DNA of 64,000 nt from Pseudopithomyces maydicus (Eukaryota > Ascomycota > Dothideomycetes > Pleosporales > Didymosphaeriaceae): assembly GCA_026873275.1 (NCBI GenBank), contig JANTUC010000003.1, positions 2,046,001 to 2,110,000 of the forward strand. The letters run 5' to 3'. Every line of letters begins with the position of its first letter. Positions within the stretch are counted from its first letter, which is position 1. Shown piece after piece: positions 10,955 through 22,965 of the stretch. The notes beneath the pieces are model-generated. The model saw only the letters and a program-made list of their open reading frames with translations, did no database searches and was not told the origin of the DNA. The position numbers were made by a program, and so were the translations under genes.

Positions 10955-13160
10955 ATGGATGACCGCGAACGACAACCCCAGATGTCGCTCGTGCCATATG
11001 TGCCAGCCGAGTCGCGGGAGATCGTGCTGTAAGTCTGGCCCCGCAGGTCGTCCCCAGCTTCATTGGAAACGTGCTCACGTTGACCACAGGCGCCATGGCT
11101 CTTCCGTCGTGGTCTACGACCAGCTCTCGCGGCAGCTCTCCCTCCGCGATGCCTCCCACTCGGCGAACATGGAGAACTCCTCTTGCCCGTATTGCCACCG
11201 CCCTTACCGTAACGATCTGCACGACGACAGCGACGACAGCGACGACCACGACCATGCAGGGTACCAAGATGCGCAGGCTGGCTTCGTCAACCCTGGGTAT
11301 TTCCAGATGCTGCGCCGTAGCCAGCCTGGCTCAGCGGACATCTCGCGCCCATCATCGCCGCACAAGCAGCTGGCGCCAGCGCCGATAGGCGGTGTGGCCG
11401 GGGAGCTGCATCTGCCAGAAGGCACCGAGTTCGTGGAGAGCGCGCCGGCTCCGCAACGGCAGCATAGCATCTCGAAGCATGCATTCAGCCCAAACTACTT
11501 CAAAACTTTCTTTGTCGAGGAGCGCGAGTTGGGCAGAGGAGGGAAAGGAGTGGTCCTCCTCGTGCGCCATGTCCTAGACAAAGTCGACCTTGGGGTTTTC
11601 GCGTGCAAGCGCGTGCCCGTGGGCGACGACCACGAATGGCTAGAGAAGGTGTTGATCGAGGTACAGCTGCTGCAGAACTTGTCTCACCAAAATCTAGTCT
11701 CGTATCGGCACGTGTGGCTTGAAGATTATCAAATCAACACTTTTGGTCCCAGCGTTCCTTGCGCGTTTATCTTGCAACAGTATTGCAATGGAGGTGACCT
11801 GCATAGTTACATTTTAGGTGGGATGAGTAAGACGATGAGCACAGAACAACTAAAGGAACGCCTGAGAAGACGGTCAAAAGGGCAGATGGAAGAGCCGCAC
11901 AACACCAACGGACCGAAAAGAATGCATTTCGAAGAGATCATCTCCTTCTTCAAGGACATCACATCAGGGCTGAACCATCTGCATGCGAACGGATACATAC
12001 ACCGCGACCTCAAGCCCAGCAACTGCCTCCTTCATAATACTGGACGCAAGGTGCGCGTATTGGTCAGTGACTTTGGAGAGGTACAGGCAGCAAATGTGAC
12101 ACGGAAAAGCACAGGGGCCACCGGGACAATATCATATTGCGCGCCCGAAGTGCTGCGACACGTTATGCCCCATGGGCCACTCGGCAACTTCACGACAAAA
12201 TCAGACATCTTCTCGTTGGGTATGATCGTCTACTTCATGTGTTTCGCTCGCCTCCCGTATCAAGAAGCAGACGGGATCGACGAGGACAATGAAGACTTGG
12301 ATAAGCTCCGAGCCGAGATCTCCGAATGGGTGGGCTTCGACGACCAGCGAAAGGTTCGCAGCGATCTTCCCGAGAAACTATATCGTTCGCTCAAACATCT
12401 TCTTGCTTTGAGCCCAGACGAGCGACCCGCCACGGAAGAAATCCTTCGCGCTTTGAAAACCCCTTCTCTTCTTGACGAGTTCAGCGGATTCGCCGGCTCG
12501 AGCAGCTTGGACGACGTAGGGGTAAGGATATCACGCGCAGACACGCCAACGCCAGCTCCCACTCCCACTCATTCCCACCATAAGCGCAGCTCGGTGAATT
12601 ACAATCGCACCGGGCGCTCAAAGCTCAACCTCAGCGCATCTGTCGCCGGGCACACGTCGCCTAGCCCCCCTCCATCCAAGGCGGAGCGAACGCCCACACC
12701 ACCAGAAGGCTCCGTCATTCTTCGCCCCCGTAAAGTAGACCTCCCCGCATCATCTGCTAATCACCACAGTCCTCCCCCGGAAGTTTCGCCGCGACTCATG
12801 CTCCCACCCCCTCCAGCACCTACCTCACGAAGCCGTTTTGTGGCACGGTCGTACAGCCTTGTTCACAACCCCAGTTTCGTCAGCGTTGTCAAGGTTTCAC
12901 TGTTTGTTGCCAAGACGTTCACGCTGTTCTCCCCGTGCCATCCTTTCGCGGCCGACCCTTGGATCGCATACCCACTCCTCTTGTTTGCTTCTTTGGATTT
13001 CCTGTTTCTCGGGGTTGGACTTGGATTTCACGGACGGTATCTGAGTCTGGGAGGACTGGGAGGATCTGTGACTCTGTTTGTAATGCACATGGCACTTGTG
13101 GGGACGTTGATGCGATGGGATGGGTTGTGTTTGCGAAGGGTGGCCTGGGAGTATGTATAA
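10955..13160 (+). CDS. iks1: IKS1-type serine/threonine protein kinase
   Basis: Exon 1 is 10955-11028 and exon 2 is 11090-13160 (61-bp intron, GTAAGT...CACAG); 714 residues. An in-frame ATG at 10982 is an alternative start, and the conserved fungal N-terminus MSLVPYVP begins there. A Cys-x2-Cys (CPYC) lies near residue 55. The kinase domain spans roughly residues 160-510, with a Gly loop (LGRGGKG), catalytic HRDLKPSN around residues 329-336, and DFGE. The C-terminal tail has a proline-rich linker and two or three hydrophobic segments, so the protein may be membrane-attached. Yeast Iks1 is a poorly characterised kinase. All core catalytic motifs are present. Confidence 0.85.
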
Positions 13161-13431
13161 CAAGAAAGGGGTAAGACGTCCCGGCATGATTGATACGATA
13201 CACGAGGGACGAAACACTATGACTTTTTTTCATGGCTGATGGACTAAAAGTGCACATGAAGCGGCTCAAAGTCCCTTTAGCATAGTTGATCGTAGCCATT
13301 GTGCATTGGTCTACATGGGTCAGCACGATATGTATTCATAGCTCATTATCCACATTCCTTGTTCGCTCGTAAGCCTGGCCAGTCTTGAGTCTATCGATGG
13401 TCCATCTCCTCCTACACCTGCTCTAAGCGAG

Positions 13432-14569
13432 TCATAGCAGGCTCTTGATCGTCTGTCCGCCCTCGAAGACTTCACCCTTTTCCAGCGTCTGCCATCCCTT
13501 AACTGCACCAACTTCAACGCATACCATGTGCTTGTAGTCATCGTCTGGCGAGAAGTCACCCATTGCCTTTGCCTTGTCGACCCAGGGGTTCCAGACGACG
13601 GTGTCCTGGAGGTTGTCTCGCACGACGTCAAAGCGGGGCTTGCCATCCTCGACGACCGAAGTAGTGTTCTGGGGGATGCCGGCGTACTAGAAAGATTGGA
13701 TGGTGAGCATGTTTTCGAGGGGGCATTCTTGAGAAGGAGCTTACCACCCGATCAACCTCTCCGGTGATGGTAACAGAGCTGTCGGACTGCTTGTGCTCGG
13801 TGGCGTCGAGGACCTTGTCGACATAGGTGACGCCCAACAAGCCATTGATGGCGACCTTGGAAATGTCCTGTGTGTAGGGCATCAGTAGAGGATGCATTTT
13901 GAGGGCAAGCGAGATCGCACCTGGATCTTGAGATACGTGTGCAGCAGGAATTGGAATTCGAAGCTTTGCTGGCCCTCGTTGCGCACATTGACGACCGTCT
14001 GCAGGCTGTCCTTGGACAATGTGACGCTGTAGACCAGGGCGAACTCCAGCGGCCATGCCTTCCTCGCGTCTTCGCTGAGCTCGGAGCTGCTGAGTCCGAA
14101 GTCCAGCTTGACCGAGTTGGAGCCGGCGGCGTCCTCGGCGGCGGACTTGCCCAGGAACTCCCACCTCGAGGTCCGGGCGAAGCCGTGTTGCAGCAGAGAG
14201 GATGTGGGATGTCCAGACTTGGGCGGAGGGCCGAAGACCTAGAGAGCCGTGTCAGCGCGGGCAGGGCGGCAGTAGATGGCGGATGCTCTGCTGGAAGCTC
14301 ACCGGGAACACGACAGGCACGCCTCCCCGCACCGCCTTGCTGCCGTCGAGCGCGGCCTTGTCGCTCAACCACAGGTTCTCCGTCTTGCCGCCATTGCTCT
14401 TCCAGCTGGTGACGGTGGCGCCGAACAGCAACACGTCGACGCTCTCGCCGGACGGCAGCGTCGCAATCACCTTGGAGCTCGAGCCGGAGCCCACAATGTC
14501 GACCTGGGCCTCGGGGCCGGCGGCATCGGTAGCCTTGAGCGCCGAGGGGCGGTTGGTGCGCTCGACCAT
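13432..14569 (-). CDS. Glucose-6-phosphate 1-epimerase (D-hexose-6-phosphate mutarotase)
   Basis: Four exons: 14569-14303, 14238-13921, 13867-13745 and 13686-13432. Introns are 64, 53 and 58 bp, all GT-AG, and phases close to 320 residues. The enzyme interconverts alpha and beta anomers of hexose 6-phosphates in the cytosol, as yeast YMR099C does. Diagnostic segments are GGVPVVFP, the His motif LLQHGFAR, ANWYEN-like absence but retained WNPW, and the late Glu motif VCVEVG. The His and Glu are the expected catalytic pair in the aldose-1-epimerase fold. The gene is tail-to-tail with the kinase gene. Confidence 0.92.
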
Positions 14570-15091
14570 GTTGCAGGGCAGGCAAGGGTGCAAAGCTATG
14601 GTCCGAGACTCGAGGGAGAGACGACGAAGGCGCTATTCTTGGGCTCGCAACGATCTAGATGCGTAGATGTCGCTACGGGGAGAGAGGTGGGCTGCAGCGA
14701 GGGGGCAGAGGAGGGGTAGTTGCTCGCGGGCCCAATGCCCCAATGCCCCAAGGCCCCAATGCCCCACCACAGCGACGACAGCGACGACAACCTGCACCTG
14801 GGCACCTGGGCACCTGCACCTGCACCTGCACCTGCACCTGCACCTGCATCCACCTGAAACAGTGGCGCTGCAGCCACCTCCAAGCGTTGCTCGCCACTCG
14901 TCACATCTACATGGCCGTCACCGAGTCTAGTAGTCTACTGCACATGGCTGTACCGGCTGTACCAGAGGCCAGAGGCCAGAGGCCATGCCATTCAAAATCG
15001 CCCGCTCTGATTCATCACGTATGCATGCATCTATCGCCCATCCTGACATCCGAAGCTCTCCCTCACCACGGTCTCCATTGCACTGGCTACA
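14570..15091. other. Intergenic region between mutarotase start and rif1 stop
   Basis: This is the promoter of the mutarotase gene and the 3' flank of rif1. It contains the two simple-sequence patches annotated separately. No gene is seen. Confidence 0.55.
14737..14852. repeat. CCCCAATG/CCCCAAGG octamers and (CACCTG)n hexamer microsatellite
   Basis: Near 14737-14770 there are four imperfect copies of an octamer of the type CCCCAATG. From about 14800 to 14852 a CACCTG/GCACCTG hexamer repeats about nine times. CACCTG is also an E-box-like hexamer, but the array looks like slippage expansion. Confidence 0.8.
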
Positions 15092-18000
15092 CTACGCGTC
15101 CGGTTGCCCCCCACGCGATCCAGCAGCATGCACAGCCCTCCTGATTTCAAACATCAGGTCGTCCGCCTCCCTCTCCTCCTGCCTGTTGAGCGTGAGCTGC
15201 GGGCTTCCGAAGATGGCCTCCTTGAACTCTTTCAGCTTGTCGATGATGCTTCGCGGCGTAAGGAAGACGCGTTCGGCAATCGACCGTGGACGGCTCGGTG
15301 TAGCCACGCTGTTGGACCTGGCCTGCGACTGGCTCTCTCGCCTTGGACTAGCTGCGCGCCTTGCATTTGCTTGTTGCCCTGCAGCTGCACTCTGTTCGCC
15401 CACTGTTGTCTCTCCCGCCTCTCCCGCCTCTCCTGCCTCTCCTGCCTCTCCTGCCTCTCTTGCCTCTCCCGCGGATGCGTTATCGCCGCGCGTCGGCGTG
15501 GCCTGGACGTGACGCATTCGCTGAGCCTTCAGCTGCTGCAAACTCCCACGAGTGTCATGCTTTGCTTCGCTAACATCTTTGTCTACACTTCGACGAGCCC
15601 GTTTAGGTACTGGCGTGTCTTCGACCACAACATCATCCGAGTAATTCTCAACCTGGCTTAGGGATGACGTTGAACGACGGAGCCCCCGAGATGGTACCGT
15701 ATCCGGTACAATGGCTGTGTCCTTGGTGGGAACTGGCGTCGGTGGTGTAGGCTTGTTTGCCGAGTAGGTTTCTGCGATAGACGTTGCAATTACTGTTCCG
15801 TCAGGAGATTGCCCAGACTTGATTTTCTTAGGTCTGCCAGGACCCCTTCCTGACGACGATTTGCGTTTCTTGGTATTGGTGGATTGCGGGCTAGCTATCG
15901 CGGAGGTGCGATGCGAGCGACGCAGGCCACGTGTCTGAGGGCTATCCGTCTCAGCAATCCTACTACTGAAGGATTCGTCCTCGAAACTTGTACTGGTTGT
16001 CTCTGCATTGGATTGAACGCTAGTCACTGTGGAGATTTCAACCGTGGTCTCGCCAGCTTCATTTCCATTTTCTGCACTGGGTTCGCTGGGACGCTGTCTG
16101 CTGTTCACGGGAGACTGTTGCGGCTCCTGCATAGCAGCAGCGCCCTCCTGGGCTTGGATTTCGGCATCCAGCTGTGCGTTCAACTGCACGTCCAGATTGC
16201 AGTTGGATATGGCCGTGTTTTGAGTCTCCGTCGCTCGCTGGGCGTCCGGGTCTTCATCAGGGGTTCCTGTCAAGAGAGCGTCTTCGTCAATAGTCATACC
16301 ATCGTCAAAAGATAGAGCGTATCCACCATATCGCTCGTCCTCATTCTGGTCTCGTCCCAAACCACCCGAGCTGTTCTTGGCTAAGAGCCTGCCGTTGCTA
16401 GGGTGAACGTCCCTTTCGAACCTTGGCGGAGATGAGCCAGGATCACCAATTTCATAGTTCAGCTGCTGGACAGCTCGCACAGCAGTGGGTGTAGCGACAC
16501 TGGCCCGGTCGCTTTCTAGTTCCTGGGAGCGAGGACGTGCTTGCGGAGTCGGAGACGAACCGACAAAGACATCCATTGGTCCAAGGGCTCGCACACTACG
16601 TAATGGAGTCCGGGCAGGTTCCGTAGGTTTATGTTCTGCCTCGAAAGCATCCGAATGGAATTCGAGTGGCGAGCGAGCGAGCGTGGTTGGCTCTGGCAGC
16701 GGAGATGCAGAGCGCATATCAGCATAAAGGTTCGATGATGACATTTGTCGATCGAGTACCTCGCGCTGGCGCTCCGTCAAGACCTGAGATTCCTGTTTGT
16801 GTCGAGATGATGGTGAAGAAATAATGGCTTCGAATTGTAGCTGGGAATCCTCGTGCCGAAGCCGGGCCTTAGATGTCCGGCCTAAAGAGGTTCTCTTGCT
16901 GTTCGAACTGGGCACCATAGGAGATCGAGATTTAGATCGAGACTGCCGTGAAGATTTTGTGATCTTGAAGGGAGTCTCCTTTACGCGTGGCGTTCGTCTC
17001 CTAGGTTCGGAAACTTCTGTGTCGCTCTCAGATTGATAGAACGTAGGCGCAACATCCTGTAAAGGTAAGCATTGCTCTGGCTCTGCTGTTGCTCATATAC
17101 TTACGTTATTATCATATCTCATATCAAAGCCAGGTAACAAGAGCTCCACTGTGGCTGACAACCGACGCAGCGCGTGCTCAAGCCGCGGTGGATAGATCAA
17201 CTTTGCCTCTCTTCCAAACGTGGCGTTCCATGAATTAACAGACGAGTCTACAACTGCGTGCCTCCGACTAACGAAACCACTAGTGATTAATGCCTCGAAA
17301 TGCTGAAGAATCTGGGGATTGTTTCGTGGTAGTTTATACATGGCGGCGCAAACTTCTTGCCAAAGACGCAAGACCTATCATTCTCAGTATGAGCATGAAC
17401 CTCCATTTCACCATACTTACTGTGGCATATACAGCTTTGGCCCACGCTGCTTTTGATTCTAGCTTCCTTTGTGAATCCTCGACCCATATCCGTATCGTTT
17501 CTTGGGATTTTCGAAGATACACTGGTAGCAAGGATACCGGACATTGCCGAATCGAATTCCCCAAAGCGCCTAAAAAGGTAACGATTGCAGGGGCATCATC
17601 TGCATTGATTTTGTTATACGCCGCAGATCCAGTCGACGCAATCGCGCTGTACAGATGGCTGTACGGGTCAAAATCCGCTGCTCTTCTAATGTTTGGCGAG
17701 GAGGGCCACAGTGTTTGGCGACTCTGCTCAACAACTCTACGAGCGATGGATGTCGGAAGTCGGCGAAGAATGACACTGAGAAAAGGTAGGCAGCTGAGCT
17801 TGGTTTCTGATGCGGTGGGATTTATAATCCTTTCAGACACGTTCTCCACCACGGCAAGCACAATGGCACCTTCACCTGCCTCATTCTTTACGGCTTCAGC
17901 GAAGCAATCAAGCAGCCGCTCTCCGACTGTCTGGTGCGATAAGTAAGGAAATCCCAAGGAAAGGAGTTCAACTACGATATCATACTCCCTTCCGAATTGC

Positions 18001-20469
18001 CGCGAGCCACGGTCTTTTGGATCGGATGACTGCTCGGCAACAGAGGCGGTGGTCAAGTTGGCAATTTCGTACCAAAAGCTATCAGAGAGTGGTGTTCTCG
18101 CCGACGCGTCGACAAGCAAAGCGCAGTCGCGAAGCATCTCTAATCGGCCCAAGCGAATATTCTGGGCATCAAAGCAAGGTTTAATCAACACATTCATGGC
18201 TCGGAGCCTCAAAGAGTCTGCTAGCTTTCCCTCAGACTGGTTGACAAGCAAATCCATAAAGTAGATTAGCGGTGAAGTCCGGGTGGCGTGGTTGCGGGAA
18301 CGATGAGAAGGAGTTGCTGCAACTTCGAACTCATCATCCGCGTTGCGTATGATGCACTTGTTAGAAAATCGCGTCGCGCCGAGCTGTCCAACGACCGACT
18401 CCAACAGAAAGCAAAACTTATCGGCCCAATTGTCTTCTTTCTGTTGCGATAAGGCCAATTGAGCAGTATGCGCATCCCACACCCGACGGAGGAAATTCAC
18501 CAAATGGGCCATCGCATCTTTAGAGTCATTCGAGACCATGACCTCTTGACTGCTTGCATTGTTCAATGAAGTTAACAAGGCAAGCCACACTGTTTTGGAT
18601 GGCTCGTCTTTGCAGTCATCGCATGTCCAAGGTGTAACATCTAATAGCACCTCAACGAACTCCAGGATTGGGGCAACAGACTTTCGCACCCATTGGGGGT
18701 CCAGCGAGGGCAAATCGTCACGTTGCAACAATGCCTGCGGCCGTAGGTCCAGAGTTCGCTGTGGATCGCAAACTTTCGGGGTACCATTGAGTAGGGCTGA
18801 TAAAACTCGACAAGCAGCGATTGCGTGCTTTGGCGATGACGAGGACGGTGGAGGCGATGGGCGCACCAGCGGTTTCCAAAATCCACGACAAAATCCGACC
18901 AGTATCGGTCCAACTGCTTATGAGGTGCTGCAGGTCCGAGTGCGTGATACAGAAGAGCGAAATATGCCGAAGTTGCGGCTTCCCGATCGGATTTTTGGAT
19001 TGATTGCGCTGGCCCTCAAATTGCGCTTGTGGGATCCTGATGAGCATCCTGGACCATGCAGATGTTGTTTTCTCCTTCAACTGTACCGAATAGGCAAGAA
19101 ACCCAAGTGCAATATTTGCATGCATCTTGACGTCCTCCTTTGAAGAATTGAAGCACATCTGGAAGATGGTGAGCCACTCGGCGAACGCAGGAAACTGGTT
19201 TTTATCAAGACAACCGGGCAGTAGAGCCGTCACAGCAGCCCAAACCTGCGGTACCATGGCGGCATGGTCCGAGGCCAATAATCTCTGTAATTGCTTGACC
19301 ATTCCATGCGTGACGGTTTCTCCGTCGCTTTTGACCTTGTTCACCACAGCGAGAACCGTCTTGGTGACTTGTCGATCATTCCCGAAGGCTTTTGCGGCGG
19401 AAATGGTAGCGTCGAGGGCGCTCTGGTTGATGTCCTTCAGGGTCGACAGCAAAGCGCTGAGGGTGTGCTTTATCCATCGCTCTGTATGCTTGGACATGGC
19501 GTCGGGTCGTTGCATGATCAGCTTCCTGTATATGCGTACACGATAAGCCTGAACAGAAAGACCAGATACGCGTTCTTCGATGGTATCGAGCACGTCCAAA
19601 ATGCGCTCTATGCGAGCGAGTGTCATGGTCCTAGGGCGAAAGTTTTGCTGCATCAGGACGGCCAGATGGGTGTTGATGACGACCTTGGGCAGGGATGCGT
19701 CGGCGGCGACTTGTATGATACGATCGACGACGTAAGTGCAGAATTCGTCGGACATGGCATTCCTGACGTCGGGGATGCGAAGCAACGCCATGAGGAATTT
19801 CAAGGCTTGGCCGATGAGCTGAGAGTCTAGGCTGGTGCCGTTGATGCCGATTGCATGCATGTCACGCTGTATAAACTGGGTCAGCAGGCCCATCTTGTCG
19901 ACCAAGGACTGGGTGTCAGGCATCTTTTCGTATCGTTGCATGGCCTGCTGCAGGGCGTGGTAGGCGTCGAAGCGCGAGGAGCGTGTCTGAGAGGCCAATT
20001 GCTTCATGATGGACTCCAACATGTCGGCGAACGAGTCGAACTGGGGCGGGACGGTGCCTTGGTCTGTGGGGGGCGGAGGGGATGGCGGGTCGGAGGGCTT
20101 GAGGATGGATTTCAGCGGCTTCGTCAGGCGCGTCTGAGGCAAGGGCCGCAGGGGCGAGCTGTAGAGCGGAACAAATGTGTGCGAGGGCGGTGCATGGCCG
20201 TTTGTGGTGGCCTCGAAGTTGACCTTCTTCTTCCTGGTAGAGGAAGGTACCGAGCTCAGCGGGTCGGCAGAGTGAGACGAGGGCGAGCTCTGGGGCGTGT
20301 TCAGCAGCAGGTTGGCGCCGCTCGGCTTTCGTGCGGGCTGTTTCATGCCAAAGGGATCGTCGAGGAAGTCCAGGACCCCTTGGGCGTCGTGGCCGGCGTC
20401 GTGGGCTTCTCGTGGTGGTGTGGGCGGTCGAACTGAAAGAGAGTGGAACTGGGAGGAAGACAACACCAT
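15092..20469 (-). CDS. rif1: Telomere/replication-timing regulator Rif1 (frame broken twice in this sequence)
   Basis: Exons 20469-17421, 17374-17105 and 17056-15092, introns of 46 and 48 bp. The N-terminal 1,000 residues are the helical-repeat Rif1_N domain; the C-terminal part is acidic, Ser/Pro-rich and disordered. Two PP1-docking motifs lie in the first 125 residues: KVNF at 82-85 and SILK at 121-124, the same order as in yeast Rif1, where they recruit PP1 to reverse DDK phosphorylation of MCM. The large first exon is out of frame at a five-base T run (18992-18996) and again at a four-base A run (18878-18881). One added base at each restores YHALGP...QLDRYWSDFVVDFW...SPKHAIAACR and lets the exon end in phase 0, giving about 1,761 residues. 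I read both as sequence errors rather than gene loss. Confidence 0.85.
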
Positions 20470-21040
20470 GGCTATGCAGGGAAAACGACTATGCAAAAGC
20501 GGGAAGAGCGAGGGGGTGGCAGCGCGCATTGCGCAGAGAACGGGGATGTAGGGGGACGCAAACGGGCAGCTTTGAGGGTGGTGGTCTGTATGGGCCGCCG
20601 TGGCTGGCTGGCTGGCTGGCTGGCTGATGGGATGCGCGCGCGCGGCGGGCCCCCATGCACGTCGCGTCCGCGAAACCCAGCGGCGCGTCTTTTTACACTA
20701 AAGGGCTCCCAGGCTGGCGACTGCAGGGCACGTACTACAGACGACACGACAGACGACACGGCAGACGGACGACGGCCGACGGCCGACGGCTTGGTTGAGC
20801 CTGTCCGACAGCTCCAGAGGCCTGCTGAGGTGCCAATCCGTGCCTCGTCCATCCAGCCTGTCGCTGCACCCTGCCCTGCCTATGTATGTACCTACTGCCC
20901 GGTGTGCCCTGCACCTTTTCGCGCTACCCCACACCACGCCTTCGCGCCTTCGACAGTGTACATATCTAGCGACGAGGCACAGCCCGCCTTCAGATGCCCC
21001 AGGGCGCTGCTCCCCGTAGACGATGATGATGATGATGATT

Positions 21041-21075
<35 letters not shown>

Positions 21076-21264
21076 GATGTTGATGTTGATGTCCAGCGCA
21101 CTGCCCGCGGGCCATCGCCCTGCACGCCCGCACTCGGATAAAGAGGCGTCGTCGCTCTGTCCAGATCAAAGCTTCGGCGCGGGGTCCTCCGCCCACGCGC
21201 CTCTGGCCAACCCGTGGACACCGCCTCTCCCACCTCCGTGTCTCTACCTGCGACCCTCCTCACC
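20470..21264. promoter_or_regulatory. Divergent promoter region, rif1 / ric8
   Basis: 795 bp between divergent starts. It contains a (GGCT)n run near 20603-20626, GACGAC/CGGCCGAC short repeats near 20740-20790, and the trinucleotide array annotated below. No coding sequence is seen. Confidence 0.5.
21020..21092. repeat. Compound trinucleotide microsatellite (GAT)n-(GTT)n-(GAT GTT)n
   Basis: About six GAT units run into about ten GTT units and then alternating GAT/GTT units. It lies about 170-245 bp upstream of the ric8 start codon, probably in the promoter or 5' UTR. Length polymorphism is likely. Confidence 0.9.
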
Positions 21265-22965
21265 ATGCTGAGCAGACAAGACTCCAAGCCGCGCGGTGGA
21301 AAAGGTATGCCCCCGCCTCCCCCGCCTCCCAAAACGAACCTGCCTAACTCTTCGTCGCCCCAGCCAAGCTTGAAGAGGTCACCACCATCCTGAACGAATT
21401 GAAAGCCGACCTGAACGCCAAAAAACTCTCCCCGAAACGTATGCGCCCGGAATCCTGCCATCGATACTCGTGCTTACCCGTCTCCCAGGCCGAAAGATCT
21501 TGCTGGAGCAGCTCAAAGTTCACGGCCGCGCCAAAGAAGATGCAGACCCGATATTCACTCAGGACGTATGTCACAATCACATGCTGCACCCCCTGCGAGG
21601 CTGATACCCCCCCCTCTAGAGCATCCATACTCTCTGCCAGTATGCCTTCGAGAATTCCGACCTCGACACTGCCCAAGAAGCCCTGCGTTGCATCGCAAAC
21701 GCCCTCTTGCTCGAGCCCAGAATGCGCCAGGTCGTAGTGGACCTGGGATACGCACCAAAAGCTGCCGATCGATTGAAGGCACGTCCAATCCTTACATCAC
21801 ACGACCCCCTTCCTGCTAACCAGGGCCCAGAACGAGAACGTCGACGACGAATTCTTGTGCTCACGCATACTGTTCCTCATGACCTACGATACCAACGTCG
21901 ACTTTGATCACCTGGTCACACATCACCAACTCTCCGAACACATCAACGATGCAATGGCCCGGCATTCCAAACGGTACTCGAGGCACGTGCGACGGCACTC
22001 ACAGATGCACACATCACCCATGGACCTCATGGCCTTGTCTGAGACGCTCAAGCTCATGTTTAACATTACGCACTTCTACCCCGATCTCGCCGAGCACTTC
22101 TCCAAATCTATCCCGCACATTTTCAAGATCCTCACCCGCCGCAAGATACCTAGTCCGCCACTACAAGCCCCCGTCAACTACTTGGTCAACTCTCTCATCA
22201 ATCTGGATCTAGAGGACAAAAAAGGGCAGCAGTTGGAGTTCCTGGGAATGAATGCTGTCTTCCCCAAATTTGATCAAAAGTGCAATGCCGAATTCTTGAT
22301 CGATATCCTGGACAATGCCATTGTGGCCTATTCGGAAAGAGAGTTGGACGATACGGTGGCACCTGTCTTGACTCTTATTCGTCGCATTTACGAAATAGCA
22401 CCCGAGGGTGTACAGAAATACATGGAGTGGCTGCTTCTACCTAGTGATGAGGAGCGGTCGCGTCCTTTGGGTCAATCCGACACGTTATCTGCACGGTTAC
22501 TCCGCCTATCCACCTCGGCCATGACACCTTCTTTGCGGAGCAATATATCCGCCATGATGTTTGAGCTATCCGGGAAAGATGCCACAAAGTTTGTGCAGAA
22601 CGTCGGGTACGGGTTCGCTTCAGGTTTCTTGCTGAGCAACAACATACAGATGCCTGAGAGCGCTCTGGAGGCGTCCGCAACGGCTGATCCAGAGCGGACT
22701 ATACCTGTGAACCCAATAACTGGACAGAGACTGGATGCTGAAAAGCCAAGCGCGCAGGAGGCAATGACGGAGGAAGAGAAGGAACGAGAGGCCGAGCGAT
22801 TATTTGTTCTCTTTGAAAGGTACGTGTACATTCATTACGTCTTTGGTTCAGAGTGTTGACGAGTGTCACAGGCTCAAGGCCACAGGTGTAGTGGATGTGA
22901 AAAACCCCGTGGAAGAAGCATTCCGCTCGGGCCGAATCGAAGAGCTTCCGGACGATGCGAACTAG
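21265..22965 (+). CDS. ric8: Ric8 (synembryn), guanine-nucleotide exchange factor and chaperone for G-alpha
   Basis: Six exons: 21265-21304, 21364-21438, 21489-21565, 21620-21778, 21831-22819 and 22872-22965, giving 477 residues with all phases closing. The fourth intron has GC-AG ends (AAG|GCACGT...CCCAG). The protein is an armadillo-like helical repeat with the Ric8 signatures LRCIANALLLEPRMRQ, DDEFLCSRILFLMTYDT and ETLKLMFNITHFYP; the C-terminus is acidic. In filamentous fungi Ric8 activates and stabilises heterotrimeric G-alpha subunits and is needed for growth and development. The ATG at 21265 starts a short conserved lead-in before KLEEVTTILNEL. It diverges from rif1. Confidence 0.9.

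Noticed and set aside
20990..21461. Minus-strand frames with Gln, His and Gly runs opposite ric8
   Set aside because: They are translations of the trinucleotide array and of the antisense of ric8 exons.
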